A DNA stretch of 64,000 nucleotides from Hyphomicrobiales bacterium (GTDB taxonomy: Bacteria > Pseudomonadota > Alphaproteobacteria > Rhizobiales > OSC116). How positions within the stretch are numbered: position 1 is the stretch's first letter; every line of letters starts with the position of its first letter. The notes beneath the pieces are model-generated. The model was not told the origin of the DNA and ran no database searches. It was given only the letters and a program-made list of their open reading frames with translations. A program made the translations under genes and the position numbers. The DNA lies in the NCBI GenBank assembly GCA_013214705.1, contig JABSRZ010000005.1, positions 248,001-312,000 of the forward strand, given 5' to 3'. This document shows positions 9,579 through 19,103 of the stretch, one piece after another.

Positions 9579-10838
9579 ATGAACAAACTCTCGACACGGG
9601 CGCATAATTTGCCGCGCTTTGAATTTATTGCCCTTATGGCCGCCCTCATGGGGCTAAATGCATTGGCGATAGATGTTATGTTGCCAGCATTGCCTTATCT
9701 TGGCGAGGCGCTCAACGTATTATACGAAAATGACCGCTCACTAGTGGTTACCTTTTATATGATTGGCTTTGGTGTAACCCAAATTATTTTTGGGCCTCTA
9801 TCTGACCGTTTTGGCCGCCGCACGCCGTTGTTAATTGGACTTGTTATTTACATCATCGCGGCTTTTGCCGCCATTTTGGCACCAACTTTTGGCACCTTGC
9901 TGTTTCTACGCTTGGTGCAAGGCATGGGCGCCGCTGGCACCCGGGTTATTGTGCTGGCGGTGGTGCGCGATTGTTATTCAGGCCGCGCTATGGCCGAAAT
10001 CATGTCTCTGGTGTTTATGGTGTTTATGATTATGCCGATCATTGCCCCGGCTGTTGGCCAAGTGTTGCTGCTCACCGGCCCGTGGCAGGCTATCTTTTTA
10101 TTCATGGGCGGCTTGGGGTGCGTCATTAGTTTCTGGGCGCTCATGCGCCTGCCCGAAACCTTGGCATTAGACAAACGCCGACCGCTCAAATTATCGGTTA
10201 TTTTAGAAGGTTTCGCCATTGTTTGCCGCAACCGTATGGCCATGGGCTATGCCATGGCCGGTACTTTCATTTTTGGCATCATAATGGGCTTTGTAAACAC
10301 CGCCCAGCAAATATATGTCGGCATTTACGAGTTAGGTGCGCTGTTTCCTTTAGCCTTTGGCGCCACCGCATTGCTGCAAGCCGTTGCCTCATTTTTGAAT
10401 GCACAAGTTGTGGGTCGTTTTGGCATGCGGCGCATCGCCCATACCGCGGTGTTAATATTTTTGGTCAATAGCCTTATTTGGTGGGCGACCACAGTAATAT
10501 TGGGCAAGCTGTCATTTCCGGTTTTATACGCCTTTATGGGTTTAAACCTATTCCTATTTAGCTGGATAGCCACCAATGCAAATTCATTATCTATGGAGCC
10601 ATTGGGCGCAGTGGCTGGCACCGCATCTGGTCTTTTTGGTTCGTTCCAAACTATTTTAGGCGCGGGGTTAGGCTATGGCATTAGCCAAATGTTTGATGGC
10701 ACGGTAACGCCAGTTGCCGCCGGTTTTGCGCTTATGGCTCTTGGCACCTTGGTTTGCATGTTATTCGCTGAAAAAGGTAAACTATTTGGCACCGGTGAAG
10801 AGCAAGATGAAATCCCCAATAAAACTGCCAATTCCTAA
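9579..10838 (+). CDS. Bcr/CflA family drug-efflux MFS transporter
   Basis: Inner-membrane proton-driven exporter of the major facilitator superfamily, DHA1 Bcr/CflA type, with about 12 hydrophobic segments. The opening pattern (LMGLNALAIDVMLPALPYLGEAL) and the loop 2-3 motif A (GPLSDRFGRRTPLLIG, near residue 72) are typical of the family, and so is the length (about 420 aa). The ATG at 9579 is preferred over the GTG at 9567; neither has a clear Shine-Dalgarno site. It sits between rpsA and sppA, which are often adjacent in alphaproteobacteria, so it looks like an insertion into that block. Substrate is unknown; bicyclomycin or chloramphenicol export is only a family precedent. Confidence 0.9.
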   Translation: MNKLSTRAHNLPRFEFIALMAALMGLNALAIDVMLPALPYLGEALNVLYENDRSLVVTFYMIGFGVTQIIFGPLSDRFGRRTPLLIGLVIYIIAAFAAILAPTFGTLLFLRLVQGMGAAGTRVIVLAVVRDCYSGRAMAEIMSLVFMVFMIMPIIAPAVGQVLLLTGPWQAIFLFMGGLGCVISFWALMRLPETLALDKRRPLKLSVILEGFAIVCRNRMAMGYAMAGTFIFGIIMGFVNTAQQIYVGIYELGALFPLAFGATALLQAVASFLNAQVVGRFGMRRIAHTAVLIFLVNSLIWWATTVILGKLSFPVLYAFMGLNLFLFSWIATNANSLSMEPLGAVAGTASGLFGSFQTILGAGLGYGISQMFDGTVTPVAAGFALMALGTLVCMLFAEKGKLFGTGEEQDEIPNKTANS

Positions 10839-10922
10839 ACATTCACGTTTTTTGGCTGTTATTATTCCGATTCCGCATTATGATGGGTCTCAAATTATAC
10901 CTATATTATGAAATAACCACCT

Positions 10923-11876
10923 ATGCCTCTAAACGCTCATGAAATCGCACAACAACGCTATTTAAAACGCCACCTCACTTTGTGGCGGTTTTTTGCCATC
11001 GTCATTCTCATTGCCGGGTTGGTTTCCATTAGCCTTATCAGTGTCGATAAAACCGCGTTTAATTACCGCAAGCAACATATTGCCACCATCGAAATTTTTG
11101 GCATCATCTACCGCGATGAAACCTTGTTAGAGCAACTTAAAAAGATCGAACAATCCGATGCCACTTCGGGTCTTATTGTCATCATTGACAGCCCCGGCGG
11201 CACGGTTACGGGCAGCGAAGACATTTATTTGGCCTTGCGTAAAATTGCCGCCAAAAAACCCGTCACCGCCTTAATGCGCGGCCTAGCTGCATCTGGTGGC
11301 TATATTGCCGCCATCGCTACCGATCAAATATTTGCCAGCGGCAACACCATTACCGGTAGCATTGGGGTTATTTATCAATGGCCGGAATATTTCGAATTGT
11401 TAAATAAAGTCGGTGTTAAAATGCAAACCGTTAAAAGCGCGCCGTTAAAAGCCGAGCCAGACCCTAGCCGCCCGCTCACCGAGGAGGTGCGCGCGCAAGT
11501 CAAAATCATGGTCAACGATAGCTTTAAATGGTTTGTGGATCTGGTCGAGACCCGCCGCAAATTAAGCCATAGTGACGCGTTGCGCTTATCCGATGGGCGG
11601 GTTTTCTCTGGCCGTCAAGCGGTGCAACATAACCTAATAGATGCCCTTGGTGATATAGATCAAGCTAAAGAATGGGTCGAAAATCAACTTAAAATCCATG
11701 ATAAACCCTATGAAAATCTAGAATTAATTGACTGGACACCTTCATTAATTGATAATACAGGCTTAAGCCAATTCTTAAAAATGCAAATTAATCAGCTAAT
11801 TGGTTCACCTATTTTTGCCCCAAATAGCGCCCAAGCTTTAACCTCAAATGGCTTAATGGCCATAATGCCTCATTAA
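10923..11876 (+). CDS. sppA: Signal peptide peptidase SppA, single-domain type
   Basis: Membrane-anchored serine peptidase (family S49) that degrades cleaved signal peptides. A single N-terminal transmembrane segment (FFAIVILIAGLVSISLIS) is at about residues 23-40, and the catalytic domain would lie in the periplasm. The Ser nucleophile lies in LAASGGYIAA near residue 123. The Ser/Lys-dyad lysine is expected in the later segment beginning TVKSAPLKAEPDPSRP. The oxyanion-side motif IDSPGGTVTGSE is near residue 89. At 317 residues it is the short one-domain form, not the 600-residue E. coli form. Its place just before ihfB and lapA matches many alphaproteobacteria. Confidence 0.93.
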   Translation: MPLNAHEIAQQRYLKRHLTLWRFFAIVILIAGLVSISLISVDKTAFNYRKQHIATIEIFGIIYRDETLLEQLKKIEQSDATSGLIVIIDSPGGTVTGSEDIYLALRKIAAKKPVTALMRGLAASGGYIAAIATDQIFASGNTITGSIGVIYQWPEYFELLNKVGVKMQTVKSAPLKAEPDPSRPLTEEVRAQVKIMVNDSFKWFVDLVETRRKLSHSDALRLSDGRVFSGRQAVQHNLIDALGDIDQAKEWVENQLKIHDKPYENLELIDWTPSLIDNTGLSQFLKMQINQLIGSPIFAPNSAQALTSNGLMAIMPH

Positions 11877-11972
11877 TCTAACGAGTTTTCTAACGGTTTT
11901 ATGCATAATTTCAATTCCAAAGCTTAAAACCCTTTACATTTCAACAATTCTTGCTTAGCTTTCGAAGACAAG

Positions 11973-11999
11973 TAAAACCATTATATAAGAATGGTTTTA
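11973..11999. promoter_or_regulatory. 10-bp perfect inverted repeat between sppA and ihfB
   Basis: TAAAACCATT (11973-11982) and AATGGTTTTA (11990-11999) are separated by 7 bases. There is no T-run after it. It lies about 50 bases before the ihfB start, so it could be an operator or a weak sppA terminator. Confidence 0.4.
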
Positions 12000-12049
12000 G
12001 AATAATTAAATTACTTAGAATATAATTCAATAGTTGGGAGGCATGGAAT

Positions 12050-12328
12050 ATGATTAAGTCTGAACTCATCCAAAAACTAGCCGATGCAAATCCGCATTTA
12101 TATCAGCGGGATATCGAACGCATCGTAAATAAAATTTTCGATGAAATTACCGCCGCATTATCTCGCGGCGATCGAGTTGAACTACGTGGTTTTGGTGCAT
12201 TTTCTGTCAAACACCGCAAAGCCCGCACTGGCCGCAACCCGCGCACCGGTGACGTTGTGCAGGTTGACGAAAAATATGTACCGTTTTTCAAAACTGGTAA
12301 AGAATTACGTGACCGTTTAAACGACTAA
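12050..12328 (+). CDS. ihfB: Integration host factor subunit beta
   Basis: Small DNA-bending protein that pairs with IHF-alpha and shapes DNA in transcription, replication and recombination. All 92 residues fit the HU/IHF fold. The DNA-clamp signature [22 protein letters not shown], with the Pro that intercalates in DNA, lies at about residues 46-67. The N-terminal helices begin [15 protein letters not shown]. The tail [16 protein letters not shown] is IHF-beta-like rather than HU-like. GGGAGG at 12036-12041 is 8 bases ahead of the ATG. The following lapA gene is the usual neighbour. Confidence 0.95.
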   Translation: MIKSELIQKLADANPHLYQRDIERIVNKIFDEITAALSRGDRVELRGFGAFSVKHRKARTGRNPRTGDVVQVDEKYVPFFKTGKELRDRLND

Positions 12329-12427
12329 ATTATATAGTGTTAATCCACCATGTGCCCATTGCAATTTATTTAAATTTTATTATATTCGGTTTATAGCATT
12401 CCACTCACCGCAATCGATGGAAATTAA

Positions 12428-12778
12428 ATGAAACGCATCATTCGTTGGCTCATCACCTTTCCTATACTTATCATTGCTGGCTTTTTGCTGATCGCAAATC
12501 GCCACTCGATATTTATATCGTTAGACCCATTTAACGCACAAGACCCTGCACTTAGCTTCCAATTGCCGTTATACATTGTCATTCTATTGGCCATTTTTAT
12601 CGGCCTGATGTTGGGCGGCACACTCACCTGGGTGGGTCAGCACAAATACCGCCGCGCCTCACGGGTCGAGCGCAATAATGCCAATAAATGGCACCACGAG
12701 GCCGATGATTTGCGCAAACGTGCGCAAGTGACCACCAAACAAACCTATACCCCACCGGTCAAACAGATTGCCAATTGA
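12428..12778 (+). CDS. lapA: LapA-domain (DUF1049) membrane protein
   Basis: Small inner-membrane protein of the lipopolysaccharide assembly protein A type (PF06305). In E. coli LapA works with LapB and FtsH to adjust LpxC and hence lipid A synthesis. Two hydrophobic segments (about residues 8-24 and 45-66) flank a short loop, followed by a charged cytoplasmic tail of about 45 residues. The 116-residue length is normal. It follows ihfB, the conserved order in proteobacteria. No lapB gene is beside it. The assignment of function is by family and position; the family is short and divergent. Confidence 0.82.
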   Translation: MKRIIRWLITFPILIIAGFLLIANRHSIFISLDPFNAQDPALSFQLPLYIVILLAIFIGLMLGGTLTWVGQHKYRRASRVERNNANKWHHEADDLRKRAQVTTKQTYTPPVKQIAN

Positions 12779-12828
12779 TAAATTATTCGTAAAAATCACC
12801 CCAGCAAATACAATGCCCAGTAAAAATC

Positions 12829-13557
12829 ATGTCCAGCAACAACCCCTATAATCCCACATTGGTGGCACTCGATACACCAGATCTAAAACAGGCCTTAAAG
12901 CTTGCCAAAAATTTGGCCAGCAAAGTCGGCGGTATGAAATTGGGCATGGAGTTTTTCAACGCCAATGGCCCGCAAGCGGTAAGGCAGATAACCGCTTTGG
13001 GCATGCCAGTGTTTATCGATTTAAAATTATCCGACATTCCTAACACCGTCGCCGCCGGTATAACCAGCCTGTTACCGCTAGAGCCGTTCATGCTCAACAT
13101 CCATATTTTGGGTGGCCGCGCGATGATGGAAGCGGCGGTTGATGCGGTTAACCAAGCCGAAAATTTGGGCTATAACCGACCGTTGTTAATCGGCGTCACC
13201 ATTGTCACATCTATGCAAGACAGCGACATGCAAGAGCTGGGCTTGGTGCGCAATGCATCCGACCAAGTGGTGCATTTGGCAAAATTGGCACAAGATTGCG
13301 GCCTAGATGGCGTGGTTTGCTCCAGCCATGAAATTGCGGCAATAAAACAAGTTTGCGGCGATGAATTCAAAACCATTGTCCCCGGCATACGGCCAAAAGG
13401 AGTCAGCGCGCACGACCAAAAACGAGTTATGACCCCGTCTGAAGCCATTGCTCAAGGCGCAGATTATTTGGTAATTGGCCGCGCCATAACCCAAGCCTCA
13501 AACCCCGAAGCTATGGCAGATGACATTTGGCGTTCCGTCCGCCATGCCGACCTATAG
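12829..13557 (+). CDS. pyrF: Orotidine 5'-phosphate decarboxylase
   Basis: Last step of de novo UMP synthesis: decarboxylation of OMP. The catalytic Asp-Lys-Asp array is present in FIDLKLSDIPNTV around residue 66, and the phosphate-binding end motif DYLVIGRAITQASNP is near residue 217. A TIM-barrel of 242 residues matches the short bacterial form. It lies between lapA and trpF, which are usually adjacent in alphaproteobacteria, so pyrF has been inserted in or retained at an otherwise conserved junction. Gaps to its neighbours are short (50 and 32 bases) and co-transcription with the trp genes is likely. Confidence 0.96.
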   Translation: MSSNNPYNPTLVALDTPDLKQALKLAKNLASKVGGMKLGMEFFNANGPQAVRQITALGMPVFIDLKLSDIPNTVAAGITSLLPLEPFMLNIHILGGRAMMEAAVDAVNQAENLGYNRPLLIGVTIVTSMQDSDMQELGLVRNASDQVVHLAKLAQDCGLDGVVCSSHEIAAIKQVCGDEFKTIVPGIRPKGVSAHDQKRVMTPSEAIAQGADYLVIGRAITQASNPEAMADDIWRSVRHADL

Positions 13558-13589
13558 CCATGCAATTAGATAGATAAAAACAAGATAAG

Positions 13590-14225
13590 ATGAAAAATTC
13601 AGTAAAAATATGTGGCATAAAATCCACTCAACATATCGAAATATGTGCCACTGCTGGCGCAGATTATGTTGGCTTTGTTAATTTTGTCAAAAGCCCAAGG
13701 CATTTAGAGCTTGCCGAAATAGCCCCGCTTATCAAATTTGCCAAACCATTGCTCAACAGCGTGGTGCTAAAAGTAAACCCGTCTTACGATGATATGTGGG
13801 ATGTTGCCCGTCTTGAGCCCGATTATATCCAGCTACATGGCGATGAAACTCCGCTATTTTGCCAAGACATTAAAGCCACCACCAATTTAAAAGTTATCAA
13901 GGCCATAAGCGTCGAAACCATGGACGATATAGTGACCGCCCGCGCCTATGAGGATATTGTCGATATTTTGCTATTTGACACCAAATCGCCAAAAGACGCT
14001 TTGCTACCCGGCGGCAATGGCCAAACCTTTGATTGGGCACTGTTAAGCAAACAATCATTTAATTGCCAAACCATGTTGGCAGGCGGGCTAAATCATGACA
14101 ATGTGCAGTTAGCCATGAAACAATCTGGCATCAACCAAGTTGACGTTTCAACCGAGGTCGAAATTACCCGTGGTGTCAAAGACCCAGCTTTGATAGAACA
14201 GTTTATCAGCAGCGCCAAAGAATAA
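13590..14225 (+). CDS. trpF: Phosphoribosylanthranilate isomerase
   Basis: Third step of the tryptophan branch: Amadori rearrangement of N-(5-phosphoribosyl)anthranilate to CdRP. The N-terminal KICGIKS motif holds the general-base Cys, and the FVKSPRHL segment follows at about residue 30. The C-terminal phosphate site [10 protein letters not shown] and VDVSTEVE is near residues 165-192, with an Asp and Ser typical of TrpF. The 211-residue single-domain form is standard for alphaproteobacteria, where trpF is separate from trpC. It opens the trpFBA run; trpB begins 18 bases after its stop. Confidence 0.95.
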   Translation: MKNSVKICGIKSTQHIEICATAGADYVGFVNFVKSPRHLELAEIAPLIKFAKPLLNSVVLKVNPSYDDMWDVARLEPDYIQLHGDETPLFCQDIKATTNLKVIKAISVETMDDIVTARAYEDIVDILLFDTKSPKDALLPGGNGQTFDWALLSKQSFNCQTMLAGGLNHDNVQLAMKQSGINQVDVSTEVEITRGVKDPALIEQFISSAKE

Positions 14226-14242
14226 GTGAGATAGGATTAAGA

Positions 14243-15463
14243 ATGAGCGAAAATAAAAACCCAAACAGCCTGCGTCAAGGGCCGGATAAAGACGGTTTTT
14301 TTGGTATATTTGGCGGTCGTTTTGTCGCCGAAACTTTAATGCCCAACATATTAGCGCTCGAAAAAGCATATGACGTAGCCAAGGCCGACCCAAATTTTGC
14401 CGCCGAGCTTAAACATTTGGGCAAATATTACACCGGCCGCCCCAGCCCGATCTATCTTGCTGAGCGCCTAACCGACCATTTTGGCGGTGCAAAAGTTTAC
14501 TTTAAACGCGATGAGTTAAACCACACCGGCTCACATAAAATCAACAATTGTTTAGGCCAAATTTTACTGGCCAAACGCATGGGCGCTAAACGCATCATTG
14601 CCGAAACTGGCGCCGGCCAACATGGCGTTGCCGCCGCCACTGTGGCCGCACGTTTTGGGCTGCCTTGCACCGTATATATGGGCGCAAAAGACATAGAACG
14701 CCAAAAACCCAATGTATTTCGGATGCGGTTGTTGGGCGCTAAAATTGTCGCCGTAACCAATGGCGCTGGCACCCTAAAAGACGCGATGAACGAAGCTCTG
14801 CGCGATTGGGTGGCCAATGTCGAAGATACGTTTTACATCATCGGCACTGCCGCTGGCCCGCATCCCTACCCAATGATGGTGCGCGATTTCCAAAGTATAA
14901 TTGGCGAAGAGGCAAAAGTTCAATTACACGAAGAAGAAGGCAGATTGCCCGACGCCGTGGTGGCTTGCATTGGCGGCGGTTCAAACGCCATTGGCTTGTT
15001 CCACCCGTTTTTGGATGATGAATCAGTTAAAATTTATGGTGTTGAAGCCGGCGGCAAAGGCCTCGATACCGACGAGCATTGTGCCTCACTTGCCGGCGGC
15101 GAGCCGGGTGTTTTGCACGGCAACCGCACCTATTTATTGCAAGATGATGATGGCCAAATTCTCGAAGGCCACTCTATTTCAGCCGGGCTAGACTATCCCG
15201 GCATTGGCCCCGAACATAGCTGGTTAAAAGAGATTGGCCGGGTAAACTATGTCAACGCCACCGACAAAGAAGCGCTCGAGGCATTCCAACTCTGCACGCT
15301 AAAAGAAGGCATTATACCGGCTTTAGAGCCAAGCCATGCCTTGGCTTATGTGGCCAAATTAGCCCCAATAATGGCCAAAGATGAAATTATTTTGATGAAT
15401 CTTTGTGGCCGTGGCGATAAAGATGTATTCGCAGTTGCCGAACATCTTGGCCAAGACATATAG
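14243..15463 (+). CDS. trpB: Tryptophan synthase beta chain
   Basis: Beta subunit of tryptophan synthase, joining indole and L-serine with PLP. The PLP lysine is Lys99 in HTGSHKINN. The Gly-rich phosphate loop [10 protein letters not shown] is near residue 242, and the [11 protein letters not shown] segment lies at about 126. At 406 residues the length is usual. It binds TrpA, encoded 16 bases downstream, to channel indole. A GGATT-type ribosome site precedes the ATG. No attenuator or leader peptide is seen ahead of the trp genes, so regulation is not evident from this sequence. Confidence 0.97.
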   Translation: MSENKNPNSLRQGPDKDGFFGIFGGRFVAETLMPNILALEKAYDVAKADPNFAAELKHLGKYYTGRPSPIYLAERLTDHFGGAKVYFKRDELNHTGSHKINNCLGQILLAKRMGAKRIIAETGAGQHGVAAATVAARFGLPCTVYMGAKDIERQKPNVFRMRLLGAKIVAVTNGAGTLKDAMNEALRDWVANVEDTFYIIGTAAGPHPYPMMVRDFQSIIGEEAKVQLHEEEGRLPDAVVACIGGGSNAIGLFHPFLDDESVKIYGVEAGGKGLDTDEHCASLAGGEPGVLHGNRTYLLQDDDGQILEGHSISAGLDYPGIGPEHSWLKEIGRVNYVNATDKEALEAFQLCTLKEGIIPALEPSHALAYVAKLAPIMAKDEIILMNLCGRGDKDVFAVAEHLGQDI

Positions 15464-15479
15464 TATTGAGGATAGATAA

Positions 15480-16313
15480 ATGACCAATTTTACCACCCGC
15501 CTCGATGCTAAATTCGAACAATGCAAACAACAAGGCCGCGCGGCACTTAATTGCTTCATCACCGCTGGCGACCCCAATTATGATGATGGCTTGAAGTTGC
15601 TTAAATCATTGCCCGCGGCTGGCGCTGATGTCATCGAGTTCGGCATGCCATTTACCGACCCGGCAGCCGAAGGTGTGACCATTCAATTGTCCTACGAGCG
15701 GGCACTGGCAGCTGGCCAAACCGTTGCCAAAACTTTGCAAATGGTGCGCGAGTTTCGCAAGGATGATAACGACACTCCAATAGTTTTAATGGGTTATTAC
15801 AACCCGATATATCATATGGGTTGCGATAATTTTTTAAATCAGGCCAAGGAAGCCGGAGTTGATGGGCTGATCATTGTCGATTTACCGCCCGAAGCGGATG
15901 ACGAATTATGCTTACCGGCCATTGCCAGCGGCATTAACTTCATTCGCCTTGCCACCCCAACAACCGATGCCAAACGCTTACCACGCGTCTTGCAAAATAC
16001 CAGCGGCTTCTTATATTATGTATCAATCAATGGCATAACCGGCACCGCCACGCCCGATTTTGCGGTGGTCGAAGCGGCCTTAAAACCTATTAAAGCCGCT
16101 ACCGATTTGCCCATTGCGGTTGGCTTTGGGGTTAAAACCCCCGCCCATGCCACCGCGGTTGCCAAATTTGCCGATGGTGTGGTTGTAGGTTCGGCTTTGG
16201 TCGGCATCATCCCCGCCACCATGGATGAAAATGGCAAGGCCACGCCCGAAACATTTGAGCAATTGACAAACTTGACCAAAGCCTTAAAACAGGCAATCAT
16301 AAAGGCACGCTAG
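15480..16313 (+). CDS. trpA: Tryptophan synthase alpha chain
   Basis: Alpha subunit of tryptophan synthase, cleaving indole-3-glycerol phosphate to indole and glyceraldehyde 3-phosphate. The catalytic Glu lies in [15 protein letters not shown] (about residues 47-62), and the catalytic Asp is in the same stretch. The phosphate-binding loops [11 protein letters not shown] and [10 protein letters not shown] are near residues 216 and 237. Length (277 aa) fits. GAGGA at 15467 provides the ribosome site. It is followed after 44 bases by accD, the standard alphaproteobacterial order trpFBA-accD-folC. Confidence 0.96.
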   Translation: MTNFTTRLDAKFEQCKQQGRAALNCFITAGDPNYDDGLKLLKSLPAAGADVIEFGMPFTDPAAEGVTIQLSYERALAAGQTVAKTLQMVREFRKDDNDTPIVLMGYYNPIYHMGCDNFLNQAKEAGVDGLIIVDLPPEADDELCLPAIASGINFIRLATPTTDAKRLPRVLQNTSGFLYYVSINGITGTATPDFAVVEAALKPIKAATDLPIAVGFGVKTPAHATAVAKFADGVVVGSALVGIIPATMDENGKATPETFEQLTNLTKALKQAIIKAR

Positions 16314-16357
16314 GCCGATTTAGCTAATATTGATGCTGCATTTAGGAGAATAACCCA

Positions 16358-17287
16358 GTGAACTGGATTACCAACGTAGTGAGACCCCGCATTCAAGGCA
16401 TGCTCACCAAAAAAGACACCCCAGAAAACCTGTGGATCACTTGCCCCAAATCGGGCAAGATGGTGTTTCATCGCGATGTTGAAGCCAACCAATTTGTGAT
16501 ACCCGAATCCGAACATCATATGCGCATTGGCGCCAAAAAACGCTTCGAAATATGGTTCGATAATGGCAGTTATGAGCCAATAGAAGTGCCAGATGTGGCC
16601 CTAGACCCGCTTAAATTTCGCGACGAAAAACGCTATATAGACCGCTTAAAAGCCGCAAAAACCAAAACTGGCAATAAAGACAGTGTCGAGCTTGGGGTTG
16701 GCAAGGTTAATAATGTCGAAATGGTCACCGCGGTGCAAGATTTTGGCTTTATGGGCGGTTCATTAGGCATGGCCGCCGGCGAAGCCATCATCACCGGTAT
16801 GCAAGCTGCCATTACGCGCAAAACTGCGTTTGTATTGTTTGCCTCATCTGGCGGCGCACGCATGCAAGAGGGTATTTTATCGCTCATGCAAATGCCGCGC
16901 ACCACGGTGGCCGTACAGCAATTGCGCATGGCAGGCTTGCCATATATTGTGGTATTGACCGACCCGACAACCGGCGGCGTGACCGCCTCTTACGCTATGC
17001 TGGGCGATGTGCATATTGCCGAGCCAGATGCGCTTATTTGTTTTGCCGGGCCGCGAGTTATAGAGCAAACCATCCGCGAAAAACTGCCTGAAGGCTTTCA
17101 AAAAAGTGAATATTTATTCGAGCACGGCATGGTAGATATGGTGGTGCATCGCCACCTTTTGCGCGACACCATTAGCAAATTGGTACTGATGTTTTTAAAC
17201 CGCCCCAAAGGCGAAACCGTCAGCACTGTGCCGCGCCTGACAAGTGATGAAACCGCGGCCACAGATGCCGAAATTGTCATTTCTTAA
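16358..17287 (+). CDS. accD: Acetyl-CoA carboxylase carboxyltransferase subunit beta
   Basis: Beta subunit of the carboxyltransferase that makes malonyl-CoA for fatty-acid synthesis, acting with AccA. The start is GTG, preceded by AGGAGA. The N-terminal zinc ribbon is degenerate: only the first of the four usual Cys residues remains (WITCPKSG, then IPESEHHM where the second CxxC should be). From memory, rhizobial AccD proteins also lack these cysteines, so this looks lineage-typical rather than a defect. The crotonase-like core is intact, with [18 protein letters not shown] near residue 165 and [16 protein letters not shown] near 206. The gene ends shortly before folC. Confidence 0.96.
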   Translation: MNWITNVVRPRIQGMLTKKDTPENLWITCPKSGKMVFHRDVEANQFVIPESEHHMRIGAKKRFEIWFDNGSYEPIEVPDVALDPLKFRDEKRYIDRLKAAKTKTGNKDSVELGVGKVNNVEMVTAVQDFGFMGGSLGMAAGEAIITGMQAAITRKTAFVLFASSGGARMQEGILSLMQMPRTTVAVQQLRMAGLPYIVVLTDPTTGGVTASYAMLGDVHIAEPDALICFAGPRVIEQTIREKLPEGFQKSEYLFEHGMVDMVVHRHLLRDTISKLVLMFLNRPKGETVSTVPRLTSDETAATDAEIVIS

Positions 17288-17303
17288 ATGTTTAAGTCAA
17301 GTT

Positions 17304-18653
17304 ATGCAAAATAGTGACCAAATACTCGCCGGCATGCATAAATTGCATCCAAAATTAATTGACTTGTCTTTAGACCGATTGGTTGGTTTGCTCGAGAAAC
17401 TTGGCAACCCCCAACATAGCTTGCCGCCCATCATTCACATTGCTGGCACCAATGGCAAAGGCTCGACCACCGCCTATATAAAATCTATTTTGCAAGCCCA
17501 TGGCAAACATGTCCATGCCTATACATCACCGCATTTGGTCAATTTTCACGAGCGCATTCATTTGGCCAATGCCCCTAATACCAACGCCAACGCCAGTCCC
17601 ACCACCAGCGCCGATATATCCGAGTCCTACTTGGTAAAAATGCTAACCGAGGTTATTGCGGCCAATAATGGCGAGGCGATCACATTTTTCGAAATGACCA
17701 CCGCTGTTGGCCTGTTGGCTTTTTCGCGCCAACCTGCCGATTATCTAATTTTAGAAGTGGGTCTAGGCGGGCGGTTCGATGCCACAAATGTCATGGCCGA
17801 AATTGCCTTGGCCATCATCACCCCGGTCAGCATCGACCATGTGCAATTTTTGGGCACTGAATTAAACCAAATCGCGTTTGAAAAAGCTGGCGTCATAAAA
17901 CCAAATTGCAACCTCATCATCGGCCCGCAACAAACCGAGGCGTTTGAGGTCATAGAGCAAGTCGCTAACCGGCATAATGCCAATATGATCAGCTACGGGG
18001 TCGATTTCCAAGCCTATGAGGAACGTGGCCGGCTTATATACCACCATCTAAGCGGCCTGTTAGATTTGCCGCTGCCAGCCCTGCAAGGCGCGCATCAAAT
18101 ACAAAATGCCAGCATCGCCATCAGCGCAGTCAAATTTCTATTGGCAGATGCCTTTAACGAAACCCACACTGCAAATGGTTTAAAAAATACCATATGGCCA
18201 GCACGGCTTCAGCGCCTAGTTTCAGCCGAGTTGGCCAGTTTAGCGCCCAGCAACGCCGAAATATGGTTGGATGGCGGCCACAACGCCGCTGGCGGGCAAG
18301 CCGTTGCACAATTGCTGAGCAATTTACAAGCCAAAGACCCGCGCCCGCTTTATTTGCTCATCGGCATGATGAATAGCAAACAAGCCGATGAGTTTTTGCA
18401 ACCCTTCGCTAAGCTAAACCCGATAGCCTATTGTTTGGCCATAGAGGATGAGGCCAATAGTTTCAGCCCGCAACAACTAGCCGAAATGGCCAAAAATACC
18501 GGCATTAAAACCCATACAGCCACCCATTTTACCCAAGCCTTAATGGCCATAAAAAGCGAGTGCGACCAAGCCGCCCGCATCCTCATTTGCGGCTCACTAT
18601 ATCAAGCTGGCAATGTGCTTAAATACATTCAAAACCATAAAAAAAGCCGCTGA
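17304..18653 (+). CDS. folC: Dihydrofolate synthase / folylpolyglutamate synthase
   Basis: Bifunctional Mur-ligase-like enzyme that adds glutamate to dihydropteroate and to folates. The ATP P-loop IAGTNGKGSTTAYI is near residue 46, SPHLVNFHERI near 72, and LEVGLGGRFDATNV near 151. The C-terminal domain includes WLDGGHNAAGGQA. The frame is open upstream to 17244, which would overlap accD by 44 bases. The ATG at 17304 avoids the overlap and gives about 449 residues, close to the family length; neither start has a clear ribosome site. It is the last gene of the plus-strand block and its stop codon lies inside the trxA terminator. Confidence 0.93.
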   Translation: MQNSDQILAGMHKLHPKLIDLSLDRLVGLLEKLGNPQHSLPPIIHIAGTNGKGSTTAYIKSILQAHGKHVHAYTSPHLVNFHERIHLANAPNTNANASPTTSADISESYLVKMLTEVIAANNGEAITFFEMTTAVGLLAFSRQPADYLILEVGLGGRFDATNVMAEIALAIITPVSIDHVQFLGTELNQIAFEKAGVIKPNCNLIIGPQQTEAFEVIEQVANRHNANMISYGVDFQAYEERGRLIYHHLSGLLDLPLPALQGAHQIQNASIAISAVKFLLADAFNETHTANGLKNTIWPARLQRLVSAELASLAPSNAEIWLDGGHNAAGGQAVAQLLSNLQAKDPRPLYLLIGMMNSKQADEFLQPFAKLNPIAYCLAIEDEANSFSPQQLAEMAKNTGIKTHTATHFTQALMAIKSECDQAARILICGSLYQAGNVLKYIQNHKKSR

Positions 18654-18670
18654 TAAACATCAACGGCTTT
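18639..18670 (-). terminator. Rho-independent terminator of trxA
   Basis: A 12-bp stem with one mismatch (18643-18654 with 18659-18670) and a 4-base loop is followed, on the minus strand, by a run of seven T. The folC stop codon lies within the left arm, so the convergent genes share this hairpin. Confidence 0.8.
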
Positions 18671-18688
18671 AACGGGTGATAAAACGGT

Positions 18689-19009
18689 TTAAGCGTTTTC
18701 TTCAATCCATTCAGCAATTTTACTTTTTGGCATCGCGCCCACTTTTGTCGCTGCCAATTCGCCATTTTTAAACAGCAATAAAGTTGGGATGCCACGCACA
18801 CCAAATTGCATCGGCGTGTCGGGGTTTTCATCGATATTCACTTTCGCAATCGACACTTTATCGCCCATTTCAATGGCCAATTCTTCTAATGCTGGGCCAA
18901 TTTGTTTACATGGGCCACACCAGTCTGCCCAAAAATCTACGATAACAGGTTTGCTAGATTTCAACACATCAGCTTCAAAGCTATCATCAGTGACTTTAAT
19001 CGTCGCCAT
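18689..19009 (-). CDS. trxA: Thioredoxin
   Basis: Cytoplasmic dithiol-disulfide reductant. The active site WADWCGPCK is at about residues 27-35, the cis-Pro lies in GIPTLLLF near residue 74, and the fold ends with an acidic helix. The 106-residue length matches TrxA. It is the last gene of the addB-addA-trxA stretch on the minus strand, a common alphaproteobacterial order, with a 94-base gap from addA and its own terminator. No signal peptide is present, so it is cytoplasmic. AAGGAAA lies just ahead of the ATG. Confidence 0.97.
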   Translation of the reverse strand: MATIKVTDDSFEADVLKSSKPVIVDFWADWCGPCKQIGPALEELAIEMGDKVSIAKVNIDENPDTPMQFGVRGIPTLLLFKNGELAATKVGAMPKSKIAEWIEENA

Positions 19010-19103
19010 AAGATTTCCTTTTCACAATTTCATTTATATTCGAAGTGTAAATTTAAGTATTCCATCCTGTTTCGTCAAGTGAATAGCGCAAAATATAAAC
19101 TAT

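Noticed and set aside
16358-17287. Defective AccD because of missing zinc cysteines
   Set aside because: The same loss is, to my knowledge, usual in alphaproteobacterial AccD; the catalytic core is intact.
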